DNA from: Phycisphaerae bacterium
GTDB lineage: Bacteria; Planctomycetota; Phycisphaerae; Phycisphaerales; UBA1924
Reading direction: 5' to 3'
Assembly: GCA_030432905.1 (NCBI GenBank)
Contig: JAUILU010000003.1
Location: 62,001-126,000, forward strand
Length of the DNA stretch: 64,000 bases
In this document: positions 1 to 7,559 of the stretch, piece by piece
Numbering within the stretch: position 1 is the first letter of the stretch
How the letters are laid out: each line of letters begins with the position of its first letter
Translations under genes and position numbers: made by a program
The notes under the pieces: generated by a model
Databases searched by the model: none
What the model was told of the DNA's origin: nothing
Seen by the model: the letters and a program-made list of their open reading frames with translations, nothing else

Positions 1-7
1 TTCGGAG

Positions 8-187
8 CTACTCACTGCAGCTCCGATCTCGCATGATCGCGCCGTTGATTAACCCGTTGAATACGGTATGAAGTGAAACACTTGCCGTTGTAGATGGCGA
101 GTCGTAGACTGTTGGTGTGAAGTCAGTATCGTGACGCCTGCCCTGCCTGCCAGCGGGGCTGCGTCGTTTTTGGGGCGGTCCTCTCAT
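8..187 (-). CDS. Small 59-aa ORF coupled to the upstream HTH gene
   Basis: This ORF is too short for the supplied track; I read it codon by codon on the minus strand. Its ATG overlaps the stop of the 84-aa HTH gene (ATGA), which suggests translational coupling, and it ends in TAG at 10..8. The product starts MRGPPQKRRSPAGRQ, has a basic N-terminus and no motif I recognise. In planctomycete mobile elements an integrase or replication gene often follows the tandem HTH genes, so this may be a small element gene or the remnant of such a gene. Whether it is real rests only on the overlap and the open frame. Confidence 0.35.
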   Translation of the reverse strand: MRGPPQKRRSPAGRQGRRHDTDFTPTVYDSPSTTASVSLHTVFNGLINGAIMRDRSCSE

Positions 188-438
188 CGCTTTCTACCTT
201 TCATCAGCTCCTTGCCCGCGTTGGCCTCGGTCGGGCAACCCGCAGCGATCCAACTGCGCAGCTCGTCGGGTGAGTACCGAACCGAACGCCCGATTTTGCG
301 GGATGGGATCGCGCCGCAGTTGGTGAGACTCCACAGCCTGCGGGCGTCGAGCCCGAGTAGGCTGCTGGCGGCCTTCGCATCGATGAGCAGAGGCTCGGGT
401 TGGTCCGTTTTGGGTGGACCCGGTTTTTCAGGATTCAC
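184..438 (-). CDS. Excisionase-like helix-turn-helix DNA-binding protein (HTH_17/AlpA type)
   Basis: This 84-aa protein has a MerR/AlpA-like winged helix at about residues 17-66: LLIDAKAASSLLGLDARRLW forms the helix-turn-helix, followed by the wing IGRSVRYSPDELRSWI. Proteins of this family act as recombination directionality factors (excisionases) or as small regulators in integrated elements. The start is GTG, with a GGGGTGA stretch just upstream, and it overlaps the end of the preceding 62-aa HTH gene by 11 nt. It lies at the left edge of the window, so the matching integrase, if there is one, would be outside. Placement in the HTH_17 family is confident; the excisionase role is inferred from context. 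Confidence 0.75.
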   Translation of the reverse strand: MNPEKPGPPKTDQPEPLLIDAKAASSLLGLDARRLWSLTNCGAIPSRKIGRSVRYSPDELRSWIAAGCPTEANAGKELMKGRKR

Positions 439-616
439 GGGTCACCCCGCTCTCCTGCATCCGGACGAGTGCCTCGTCGACAGCACGTGCATCAAAAAAT
501 CGACGTCGTCCTACCCTTATACAGGGCAACCGCCCCTCGTCTGCTTCTCGCTTGAGCCAGGCAACTGGGAGACCGGTTCGTTCGGCAAGTTCCTTGGTTG
601 TGCTTAATTTCTGCAT
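428..616 (-). CDS. Excisionase-like helix-turn-helix protein, first of a tandem pair
   Basis: This is a 62-aa protein made almost entirely of one HTH_17 domain: LSTTKELAERTGLPVAWLKR (helix-turn-helix) and then the wing CIRVGRRRFFDARAVDEAL. It is the first gene of an overlapping set on the minus strand (62 aa, 84 aa, 59 aa). A block of short phased repeats lies immediately upstream (641-715), where a self-regulating excisionase would be expected to bind. No strong Shine-Dalgarno sequence precedes the ATG. Tandem HTH_17 genes are common at the ends of integrated elements; which of the two would be the directionality factor cannot be told from sequence. Confidence 0.75.
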   Translation of the reverse strand: MQKLSTTKELAERTGLPVAWLKREADEGRLPCIRVGRRRFFDARAVDEALVRMQESGVTRES

Positions 617-640
617 GCACCAAGCATGACAGCAAAATCA

Positions 641-715
641 GCCCAAGAACGCCCAAAACGCCCGAACCCACGCACTATGGCGCACAGTTCGCGTATCTTG
701 GCGCACTTTGGCGCA
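641..715. repeat. Helically phased short repeats upstream of the excisionase-like genes
   Basis: Two repeat sets sit between the 347-aa gene and the HTH genes. GCCCAA-type units start at 641, 651 and about 660 (GCCCAAGAAC, GCCCAAAACG, CCCGAACCCA). TGGCGCA occurs exactly three times, at 678-684, 699-705 and 709-715, with spacings of 21 and 10 nt, which keeps the copies on one face of the helix. This is what arm-type integrase/excisionase sites or an autoregulatory operator would look like. The repeats are seen directly; the function is inference. Confidence 0.55.
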
Positions 716-721
716 TTCAGC

Positions 722-1765
722 TCAATCTTCGAAGTGCTTGGGCCACAATCGACGAGCTTGCTCGACGTCGTAGTACCACTTGCCACTAAATTTGAAACGG
801 AAGATCTGCTTCGATTTCCTCCTCGTGGCCGCGGCTTCGCGTAGAAGGGTGTCCATCCCTTCAGGGAACTGGTTCTGCAGCCAATACCGCGTACCTATCT
901 CGGCCACCAAGCCGCAGAATTTCTCGATCGAGCTCACGAATTGGTTGTACAGATCAGCCACCTCCGCCACAGCGGGTACGCCCCCAAACTCAGGCCCTGC
1001 CTCGTCTGCGAAAGGAAACCTGAGTTGCCAGAGGGCGAACCAGCGGTATGCCTCAACAGCGTTCTCGGAAGAGTCGGCATCCAGAACCGGTTCATTCATA
1101 ATCGGTCTTGCTGAACAGTAGTCCGCGAGGCCGCCAAGGCGGTGTATCGCGATCGTCCGAAAGTCCTCATCGCTCAAGCTTGCAAGGTCGTCAATCTCAA
1201 TTGAGTTTGCATTGATTGGTTCAAGCCAATCCGCCGGTCGGATAACGGTGATTAGCCAGCTCGCCATGACATGCGTATTTGTATCGATGGCCCAACTGTC
1301 GCCTGCCAGCAGTGCGTCCGCTTCTGACTCCTCAAGTCCTTTCTGGTACTTGGGCATCTTGTCAAGTGCAATTAGCGCAGCGGCGGCTGATTCCTTCTCA
1401 AGTTCCCCAGATGGGTGAGCACCTTTGAGTCCATTGAGCTGAGCTGAAAGATCGGATGGGCACTCGCCCGTGACCTTCACAAACATGATGTCGTGATGCT
1501 CAGTAAGGTCAGGATCGCGGACATGGCCTCGAAGGAGAACCTGGCGCGCTAATCCGATCGATCGTTGGTAGTTCCGTTCTCTCGCTTCGCCATACGCAAT
1601 GTCTAAGCGAACAAACTCTTCAAACGCGGCGCGAATCGCGTCTGCAAGCCAGGTGTGCTCAGCCAAGAGTGAACGGACCCGGATCTGACATTGTTTGAGG
1701 TAAGATGGTCCGTCGTTAACGGGTCTTGGTTCTGGCATAAGGCTGTACCGTAACAGAACTGCCAA
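722..1765 (-). CDS. Unknown 347-aa protein next to the Avs-like gene
   Basis: I do not recognise this protein. It is soluble-looking, with no signal peptide or membrane segment and many acidic and aromatic residues; the C-terminus is basic and aromatic (FRFKFSGKWYYDVEQARRLW). The track start is TTG at 1765, 15 nt after the stop of the upstream gene; an ATG at 1738 (MPEPRPVNDG) is an alternative and neither has a strong ribosome site. It follows the Avs-like gene in the same direction and probably shares its transcript, so it may be an accessory component or an unrelated passenger of the island. Base composition resembles the Avs-like gene rather than the GC-rich chromosome. Confidence 0.6.
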   Translation of the reverse strand: MAVLLRYSLMPEPRPVNDGPSYLKQCQIRVRSLLAEHTWLADAIRAAFEEFVRLDIAYGEARERNYQRSIGLARQVLLRGHVRDPDLTEHHDIMFVKVTGECPSDLSAQLNGLKGAHPSGELEKESAAAALIALDKMPKYQKGLEESEADALLAGDSWAIDTNTHVMASWLITVIRPADWLEPINANSIEIDDLASLSDEDFRTIAIHRLGGLADYCSARPIMNEPVLDADSSENAVEAYRWFALWQLRFPFADEAGPEFGGVPAVAEVADLYNQFVSSIEKFCGLVAEIGTRYWLQNQFPEGMDTLLREAAATRRKSKQIFRFKFSGKWYYDVEQARRLWPKHFED

Positions 1766-1779
1766 GACGACAGTCCTAA

Positions 1780-4287
1780 CTATTTGATATACGGCGGAGC
1801 AGTAATGTCACCGACGATAGTTCCATCCCGAAGCGTGTACACGGCGCTAAATGGTGCCAGGAATCCTGAATAGTCAGAGATGTTGTTGTAGTTTGAACTC
1901 CGCCGTTCACCCAGAATACCCCATACAATGCACTGGTTTTCGGATTCAAGAGCATTCAGCAACTTGTCTCGGCGAACAACCAGTGAAAAGTTGCTTGCGT
2001 TACCAGAAACCCTGATCGCCCGGGCGATTACTTCACCCGATACATCAGCGAATTGGTATCCATCGCCAATCCAACGCAATCCAAGCATATCGCACAAATG
2101 TGGGCCCGGGTACACCGCTCCATTCGCGTCTTCGGATGAGCAAGCACTACGGATATGCTTCGCTCTGGTCCGTGGATGAATACCATGAGGATTAATCCAC
2201 TCGTCTTCTGATTCACAGTAGCTGCGTAGATGGCAAAATACATCACCCCATGGGTACTCGCCGGTCCACCCATTGCCTATATCAATCCCGAAACAGCCGT
2301 GACCCCAGAAGTCTATAGAATCCAACGCAGCTAAAAATGCCGACGATTCCGCTTTGCTGACAAGCCAACTTCGAGCGTGAATCCACATCGAGGCTGTATC
2401 TGCACGGCCTTGCCTAAGACGTGTCCGAATCGATTCTTCCCACTTCCAGTGGCCATCCAGCACAAACCAATCATTGTGATCAAGATCAGTTGCGGTCAGC
2501 AACTTTGAAGGATCTTCAAGCTCAGACTTGGCCCATTGCTCCCGTTCATCGAATCGATCTATATCGTTGAACGGTGAGTCGTATGGCTGAGTCGTGGTCC
2601 AGAATCTCTTGTCTGTAATGTTCAAATCCTCTTCATCCTTCGGCGGTAACGCGCCAGATTCAGACAGATCAAAGTTGCGAGCGTATAATTGCCACGGCCC
2701 TTGATATTGCAGCGGAATGCCATACTCGTGTCTCTCGGTCATATGGTGCCGATCAGAGATGTATCCGACTAACTCGTGTAGCGCGATCCACTGGTACTTT
2801 TTACCTATGCGTTCCACTTTGCTTTCTCGGTAACTAAACCTGTGAGAATCTGGCACTCGTCTGTCATGTTCCATGAACATTTTGGGAGTCCAGCCAAGCT
2901 TCTTAACCCGATCCAGCACCCAGCGTCTAGCTCGATCAGCATCATAATGCTGAATGTAACTACGATTTGGCGCCTGTGCCCCTAATCTAGTGCTATGGAA
3001 TTTCGAGGTCTTACTCTGCATTGTGTACCGGCCAAAGTCACCGTACCAGCCCGTACCAGCCTGCTTTGTATTCGGCCTGATGGAATCAGTAATGTCGCGC
3101 CACGCTGGGTCTTTCGAGAGCGCGCCGAGCCTGTCTTCGGAGGGTACACGCCGCTCTCGAGATCGGTATGTCGGATTGAATGTATCTGCCTTAACGTTAT
3201 CGGGAAGCACGCCACGGTGCTCTGCGTACGCAAGTACAGTGCGTGCGTAGTCCCGGAGCAACACGTGCAGCCTGACGTTGTCTGTATCGAAGACATGCTT
3301 GTACACAGCTGCTGCCAGTACCCGGAGCCCGTCATCTGATCGCTCCCGCATCGCGACACCAGCTGCCACAGCATACAAGCGTTCCACCACGTACGGGTCG
3401 TCTACATCGTCAAACTGCTCAATAAGCTCCGTAACAACATGTGGCCGATCAGTCAGCAGTCGAATCGCAGCATGTCCAGCACTGTCTCGGAATCGGCAAA
3501 CTGTGCTTGAGCCAAACCACAGCAATACAGACCCAACGAGACGTGCCTGGTCGTTCGACACTAAATCGAGCGGCACGCGCATAGCCCAATCCACGATCAT
3601 CAAAGGCATTAAGGCCGAGTCATTGGTCATGTACGAGACCGGAACAGTCCACGCTCTGTCACGCCGCGGTAGCTTCATCAAACTAAGCTTGCTATGGAGA
3701 AAGTCGGCATTGAGTGGGTGCCCTGGTATCGTTGAGATTTTCAGTAAGGAGTTGAGAATCTCTTCAGGTGTCCCATTGACTGCTGCTGCTTTTAAGAAAC
3801 GATGAGTAGCACCGGTGATTGTGTCCCCATCGCGCCACGGCAGCGAATCTATGAAATCCTTCAGCAATTGGGGACGTCGGCTATTCTCTGGATCTAGTAA
3901 TTCCAGCAATTCGACCTCGAACCTCCCAGGAACCAACATCGCAAGCGAGGCGGCGACGCCCCTTCTCTCCCAATAGTTGCCGTTATTGAGCCAGTCCAGC
4001 TTCCCGCCGGGAGCAATTAGAGTCTTCAGCTCATCCAGTGACTTTGCTTGCTTTAACAGCGAATCCGCAATGAAGTAGTCACTGAATCGTTCGAAGCCAA
4101 AGCGTACCTTCTTCTGAGGATTGTCCGTCCACCAGTCATCGATCAATTCAACCAGCAAACCCTCGGACATCAACCTTCGGAACAATGATGACGACCATTC
4201 CTTGCTTGGAGAGTATCTATTGACTGCTTGCTTCGCATCCTCGAATGAAACTGCACTGCCATTCGCTTCACGGACAAGATCCGCCAC
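1780..4287 (-). CDS. Avs/STAND-like NTPase, C-terminal half (same frame as the N-terminal half)
   Basis: This 835-aa ORF is the continuation of the ORF at 4366-6126: both lie in the same reading frame and are separated only by one TAA and 26 sense codons. Its first part contains a winged-helix-like segment of the kind that follows STAND NTPase cores (VRFGFERFSDYFIADSLL at about residues 62-79); the rest is long and helical, as expected for the repeat-type phage-protein sensor of Avs proteins, and then a C-terminal region I cannot assign. The GTG at 4287 has no convincing ribosome-binding site, so independent translation is doubtful. As it stands the sensor half is probably not made unless the stop is read through or is a sequencing error. 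Confidence 0.75.
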   Translation of the reverse strand: MADLVREANGSAVSFEDAKQAVNRYSPSKEWSSSLFRRLMSEGLLVELIDDWWTDNPQKKVRFGFERFSDYFIADSLLKQAKSLDELKTLIAPGGKLDWLNNGNYWERRGVAASLAMLVPGRFEVELLELLDPENSRRPQLLKDFIDSLPWRDGDTITGATHRFLKAAAVNGTPEEILNSLLKISTIPGHPLNADFLHSKLSLMKLPRRDRAWTVPVSYMTNDSALMPLMIVDWAMRVPLDLVSNDQARLVGSVLLWFGSSTVCRFRDSAGHAAIRLLTDRPHVVTELIEQFDDVDDPYVVERLYAVAAGVAMRERSDDGLRVLAAAVYKHVFDTDNVRLHVLLRDYARTVLAYAEHRGVLPDNVKADTFNPTYRSRERRVPSEDRLGALSKDPAWRDITDSIRPNTKQAGTGWYGDFGRYTMQSKTSKFHSTRLGAQAPNRSYIQHYDADRARRWVLDRVKKLGWTPKMFMEHDRRVPDSHRFSYRESKVERIGKKYQWIALHELVGYISDRHHMTERHEYGIPLQYQGPWQLYARNFDLSESGALPPKDEEDLNITDKRFWTTTQPYDSPFNDIDRFDEREQWAKSELEDPSKLLTATDLDHNDWFVLDGHWKWEESIRTRLRQGRADTASMWIHARSWLVSKAESSAFLAALDSIDFWGHGCFGIDIGNGWTGEYPWGDVFCHLRSYCESEDEWINPHGIHPRTRAKHIRSACSSEDANGAVYPGPHLCDMLGLRWIGDGYQFADVSGEVIARAIRVSGNASNFSLVVRRDKLLNALESENQCIVWGILGERRSSNYNNISDYSGFLAPFSAVYTLRDGTIVGDITAPPYIK

Positions 4288-4365
4288 ATCTGCAATAGCA
4301 GAACGAATATCGTCCGGATCGCAGTCAATGTCTTTGTTTACCTTGTGCGTGAGATTTATCTGCCA

Positions 4366-6126
4366 TTACTGCATCACCGTATCGAACGCGATTGGCCCAC
4401 TGGGAAGCTCCTCACCTTCGAACGCCTTGCAGACTATGTCAAGGAACAGTGGATTCTGAAACTCAGAAAGCAGTGGTGGAAATTGCTGTGACTGAATGTT
4501 GTAGTGCTTGAAATATGTGGTAGCGAGTGTCGGCAATACATCGCCAAGACCATTGTGTTCAATCAGACCCCACCCCTCTGGCATACCCACAGCGAATTCA
4601 TCTGGCAGTGTGATTCGTTTGTAGTCGGTTCTGCAAGATACGATTAACTTGATGCACGGATGGTTGTCCAGCTCTTTTGCTACCGGAAGTAGAAATGAAC
4701 TCCACAGCCTGCGGTCCACTGCCTCATTGAGTGCATCGATTACAAGCAACGCAGGTCGCCCAGCAAGTTCGCCTGCAGCATTGAGAGTTGGCAGTAAGCT
4801 GTCATGTCCGTGTGCCCAACCAGTCAACTGCACGATCTGGCTGAGTGGCGGGTCGACGCCCCTAAACCACTCGCCAAGAAGTAGTAGTGCTGGTTGCTTC
4901 TGATTCAAGGCCATGTCAACGCAGTGTGCGAGAAGGTGGCTCTTGCCGTTACCCGCATCTCCTTCAACGAGCATCAGCCTTTTGTCAGCCTTGTTGGACT
5001 TATTCAGGAACGACTGAATACTGATAGTCGACTCATAGAGTTGGCGGACAGAGTAGTCTTCATACTTGGACTTGTCCTTCGCGTCGTCAATGTGACGTTT
5101 CGATCTATTCAGAGCGTCTCTCAAGAGGCTGAGCAGCAAAGCCAACTGCTCGACACGAGTAATTAGACTCTCAATATTGGCGCCTCCGAACGATGGTGCA
5201 TCCAGCACTCGAAATCCTGCCAAGCAGTCTGCAATAGCCCTGATGGGCCACTCAGGGGCCTTCTCGTCATGACCGTCAGGCGCCGCAGGCCGTTCGATTG
5301 TGCTTGGGATGTCATCAAGCTCTTGTTTAGTCCACAAATCACCAGGAAGGCTGTCGAGGTTGTCACGAAACTTGTCAATGGCACTGAGGAAGGTGTCGAT
5401 CACATGTTCCAGTCGATTCTCATATGATGGCCCCCATGTAAAGGTATCTAGTTCATGTGTCGCATCACCCGACACATTTAGCTCTGGTCTGTAACGCTCT
5501 GCGAGTTGGATCTCTGCCTTCTCAAAGTTGTGGATCATCCACGCATGATCAAACGAGGGCGTGCCAAACCAATACTGTCGTATGTAGTTGAATGCTGGTC
5601 TTTGAAGAAGATCCTGCATCTCGAACTGTCCAACATAAGTAAAATCGACATCTGAACCATTGTCCCACGTTTTCCATTTTGCGACGTGCTCGTTCCATCT
5701 ATCTCGCTGTGATTTAGAGGGCTTGCCTTTCGCACCACCCTTTGGCGATTTCGCACCTTTCTTGCCTGTCAGATCAAGTGGTACATAGACATGGTATTTT
5801 TTGAGATCCGGGTGGTTTGTAAGTGCAGCTCGCACCGATTCGTCGATCTGTCTGAATTTGCTAGAGTCTATTTTGTCGGTGAACCACTTGGCCTGAACTG
5901 CTACCTTGCCAATACCCGGGACCTCTGCGTAAGCCTCCACGCCGCCGTCACCGCCGGCTCCTTCAACGCGGTTGACTTGGACGTTTGGATGAGATTCTAG
6001 TATCTGGCATCTGAAGAGTTGGACTGCCATCTCCTCGAAGCCGCCTTGCTTCGTGCCTTTGGAGTCGGGACGAACCGTTTTGAAGTCAATCTCAGCGGTC
6101 GTGGAGTTCTGAATTCCGATGCTCAT
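4366..6126 (-). CDS. Avs/STAND-like anti-phage NTPase with N-terminal nuclease, truncated by an in-frame TAA
   Basis: Residues ~28-100 look like an Mrr/PD-(D/E)XK-type nuclease: EGAGGDGGVEAYAE followed by VAVQAKWF gives the D...QxK active-site pattern. Residues ~380-510 form a STAND P-loop NTPase: Walker A GDAGNGKS (~390-397), Walker B LLVIDALNEA (~460-469) and an arginine-bearing IVSCRTDY strand. A nuclease-STAND-sensor order is that of AVAST (Avs) anti-phage proteins, in which the C-terminal sensor recognises a conserved phage protein and activates the nuclease; Avs4 has an Mrr-type effector. The frame stops at TAA (4368-4366) right after PSGPIAFDTVMQ and resumes in the same frame. The intact gene would be about 1448 codons. 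Base composition is lower in GC than the flanking chromosome, consistent with transfer. Confidence 0.8.
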   Translation of the reverse strand: MSIGIQNSTTAEIDFKTVRPDSKGTKQGGFEEMAVQLFRCQILESHPNVQVNRVEGAGGDGGVEAYAEVPGIGKVAVQAKWFTDKIDSSKFRQIDESVRAALTNHPDLKKYHVYVPLDLTGKKGAKSPKGGAKGKPSKSQRDRWNEHVAKWKTWDNGSDVDFTYVGQFEMQDLLQRPAFNYIRQYWFGTPSFDHAWMIHNFEKAEIQLAERYRPELNVSGDATHELDTFTWGPSYENRLEHVIDTFLSAIDKFRDNLDSLPGDLWTKQELDDIPSTIERPAAPDGHDEKAPEWPIRAIADCLAGFRVLDAPSFGGANIESLITRVEQLALLLSLLRDALNRSKRHIDDAKDKSKYEDYSVRQLYESTISIQSFLNKSNKADKRLMLVEGDAGNGKSHLLAHCVDMALNQKQPALLLLGEWFRGVDPPLSQIVQLTGWAHGHDSLLPTLNAAGELAGRPALLVIDALNEAVDRRLWSSFLLPVAKELDNHPCIKLIVSCRTDYKRITLPDEFAVGMPEGWGLIEHNGLGDVLPTLATTYFKHYNIQSQQFPPLLSEFQNPLFLDIVCKAFEGEELPSGPIAFDTVMQ

Positions 6127-6421
6127 ACGAACTAATTGCCCTCGCGAGTAGAAACTGGTCTCGATGTGACCACATAGTACCCAAGAGTGAAGTTCGCAAA
6201 CTATCAGCGCAGTTACTCTATGGCTGTGAGAAGAATAATGCAGAATCCGACATACTCAATGGATCACAACCGACAGCAATTCCACACTGCGCCGAAGAGT
6301 GCCCGTACTTGTCTGCAAAGCCAAGTCGTCGTTCAATCATTCTGCCGTTGTATCAAATGCTGCGGATGATTAGGCTAGACAAAAAATATCTTCGATGGGG
6401 GCTTGTGTCTGAGCGAGTTGA

Positions 6422-6438
6422 TGACGCATCGTGCGTCA
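6422..6438. repeat. Perfect inverted repeat TGACGCA-TCG-TGCGTCA
   Basis: A 7-bp perfect palindrome with a 3-nt centre. No T-run follows on either strand, so an intrinsic terminator is unlikely; it could be a protein-binding site left from the decayed gene next to it. Chance occurrence is possible. Confidence 0.35.
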
Positions 6439-6443
6439 GCAAT

Positions 6444-6625
6444 TTACTCCAAGATGGGTTTGGCCAAGCCTACGACCTTAGTGCCGTCGGGTTTCTCGAT
6501 CTCGATTCACCACATGGTGTTCTCGGGCAGCGGTTCGGCAACGACGGCGTGGAGGTCGTAGGCGCAGTGTGAGAGGGGATTGTCCACCTTGCCAACTGTT
6601 GAGATCGTGCCAGTCCTCGTATGTC
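6444..6625 (-). pseudogene. Decayed coding fragment with an in-frame TGA
   Basis: On the minus strand one frame reads as protein-like sequence: TRTGTISTVGKVDNPLSHCA then YDLHAVVAEPLPENTMW, a TGA at 6509-6507, and on in the same frame IEIEKPDGTKVVGLAKPILE ending in TAA at 6446-6444. The composition and the conserved-looking KPDGTKVVG end suggest a real protein C-terminus, but I cannot name the family and see no start codon. It is best read as the 3' remnant of a gene lost at the island boundary. Confidence 0.4.
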
Positions 6626-6734
6626 TATGCAATGTCTGAAGTAGCTTTCCCAAGCAACTGCTGGCACTATCGCTGCTGCTGTGCCTATGAGCATGTTAGT
6701 GTTCGTCTTTCCAAGACTTTATACGCCTAGCTTG

Positions 6735-6780
6735 CAGCTTCACATGCTGAATGTCGTCGTTCCGATTCCGGTCACCCGGT
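6735..6780 (+). other. tRNA 3'-half-like remnant (possible attachment-site scar)
   Basis: The stretch has the layout of the 3' half of a tRNA: anticodon stem-loop CAGC-TTCACAT-GCTG, variable loop AATGT, a T-arm-like segment around CCGATTCCGG, and an acceptor-like CACCCGG end. No D-arm or 5' acceptor strand lies upstream, so it is not a functional tRNA. A second, better-preserved copy lies at 21523-21568 (38 of 46 positions identical by eye). Tyrosine recombinases commonly integrate at tRNA 3' halves. Confidence 0.45.
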
Positions 6781-7034
6781 TGCTGTCTCCCGCTCACTTG
6801 CACAGTGCTTCATGGCTGCTTTCTTTGCCAACGGAACTCAGCATCATTCTTTTTCTGTCGGTATGTATCTCCGGAACCTGAACCATGCTCCTGCGTTGTG
6901 CAGAGGCATCTACGCCGTCGTGGGGACGGCAGCTCATGCAGCGTCTACCGGACCGAGCCGATCCCGGGCTTGGTGCCGGCGAATCCACCGGGAGTTTGCG
7001 GGGCGATGGCACACCGTGCCAGGAGTACTGAGCT

Positions 7035-7454
7035 ATGAAAGCCAAGACCATCGTTTCGCTTCTCTCCGCAGCCGCAGTGATCTCGGTCACTGCCCCCGCA
7101 ATCGCCGGCGGCATCGATCCCATCCGTGTTGAGGCACGCATGGAAGCCGGCAACGACCAGTCGCAGGCACGCGCACGCTACCGTGACCGCGTCCGCAAGA
7201 ACACGCTCGAGCAGCGTTTCGACGTCGAGGTCGAGGACTTCGAGCCGGGAACCGAGCTCTCGGTTTCCGTCAACGGCGAGCATATCGGCATCATCTTCGT
7301 CAACGACCTCGGTGTCGGCGAGATGCAGCTGCGCACCGGCGCGTTCATCGACGACCCTGGCGACGGCGACCCCATCGACCCCGACTTCCCTCGCATCATG
7401 CCCGGTGACTCGGTCTCCGTTGGCCCGCTCTCGGGATCGTTCGAACTCGACTAA
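7035..7454 (+). CDS. Small secreted protein of unknown function
   Basis: This is a 139-aa precursor with a clear signal peptide (MKAKTIVSLLSAAAVISVTAPAIA) and cleavage after AIA. The mature part has RVEARMEAGNDQSQARARYRDR, then a beta-rich core ending in GPLSGSFELD, with repeated short strands such as FDVEVEDFEPGTELSVSVNG and HIGIIFVNDLG. The pattern resembles small exported beta-sandwich proteins seen in planctomycetes, but I know no function. AGGAG lies 10 nt upstream of the ATG. A hairpin terminator follows, so it appears to be monocistronic. Confidence 0.75.
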   Translation: MKAKTIVSLLSAAAVISVTAPAIAGGIDPIRVEARMEAGNDQSQARARYRDRVRKNTLEQRFDVEVEDFEPGTELSVSVNGEHIGIIFVNDLGVGEMQLRTGAFIDDPGDGDPIDPDFPRIMPGDSVSVGPLSGSFELD

Positions 7455-7482
7455 GCACAATATCCGTAAGGCGAACTCCACA

Positions 7483-7535
7483 ACCGCCCACGCACAGCCG
7501 CCAGCTCGGGGAAACCCGGGCCGGGCGGTTTCCAC
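7483..7535 (+). terminator. Hairpin terminator after the small secreted protein
   Basis: AACCGCCC at 7483-7490 pairs with GGGCGGTT at 7524-7531, with a smaller inner hairpin CGGGGAAACCCG in the loop. Only TTT follows, so the T-tract is weak. Confidence 0.55.
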
Positions 7536-7559
7536 AGATCTCTCACAGAAAGGCCCACC

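Larger units (their letters stand above)
6127..7034. other. Island-edge region without an intact gene
   Basis: About 0.9 kb between the Avs-like gene and the first chromosomal secreted-protein gene. I see in it a perfect 7-bp hairpin (6422-6438), a decayed coding fragment on the minus strand (6444-6625) and a tRNA-3'-half-like remnant (6735-6780). The final ~30 bases contain the ribosome-binding site AGGAG for the gene at 7035. The short track ORFs here show no recognisable protein features. Confidence 0.5.

Noticed and set aside
1780-4287. Independent gene starting at the GTG at 4287
   Set aside because: No ribosome site, and the frame is open upstream for 26 codons back to the TAA that joins it to the N-terminal half.
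6735-6780. Functional tRNA gene
   Set aside because: Only a 3' half is present; no D-arm or 5' acceptor strand precedes it. The same applies to 21523-21568.
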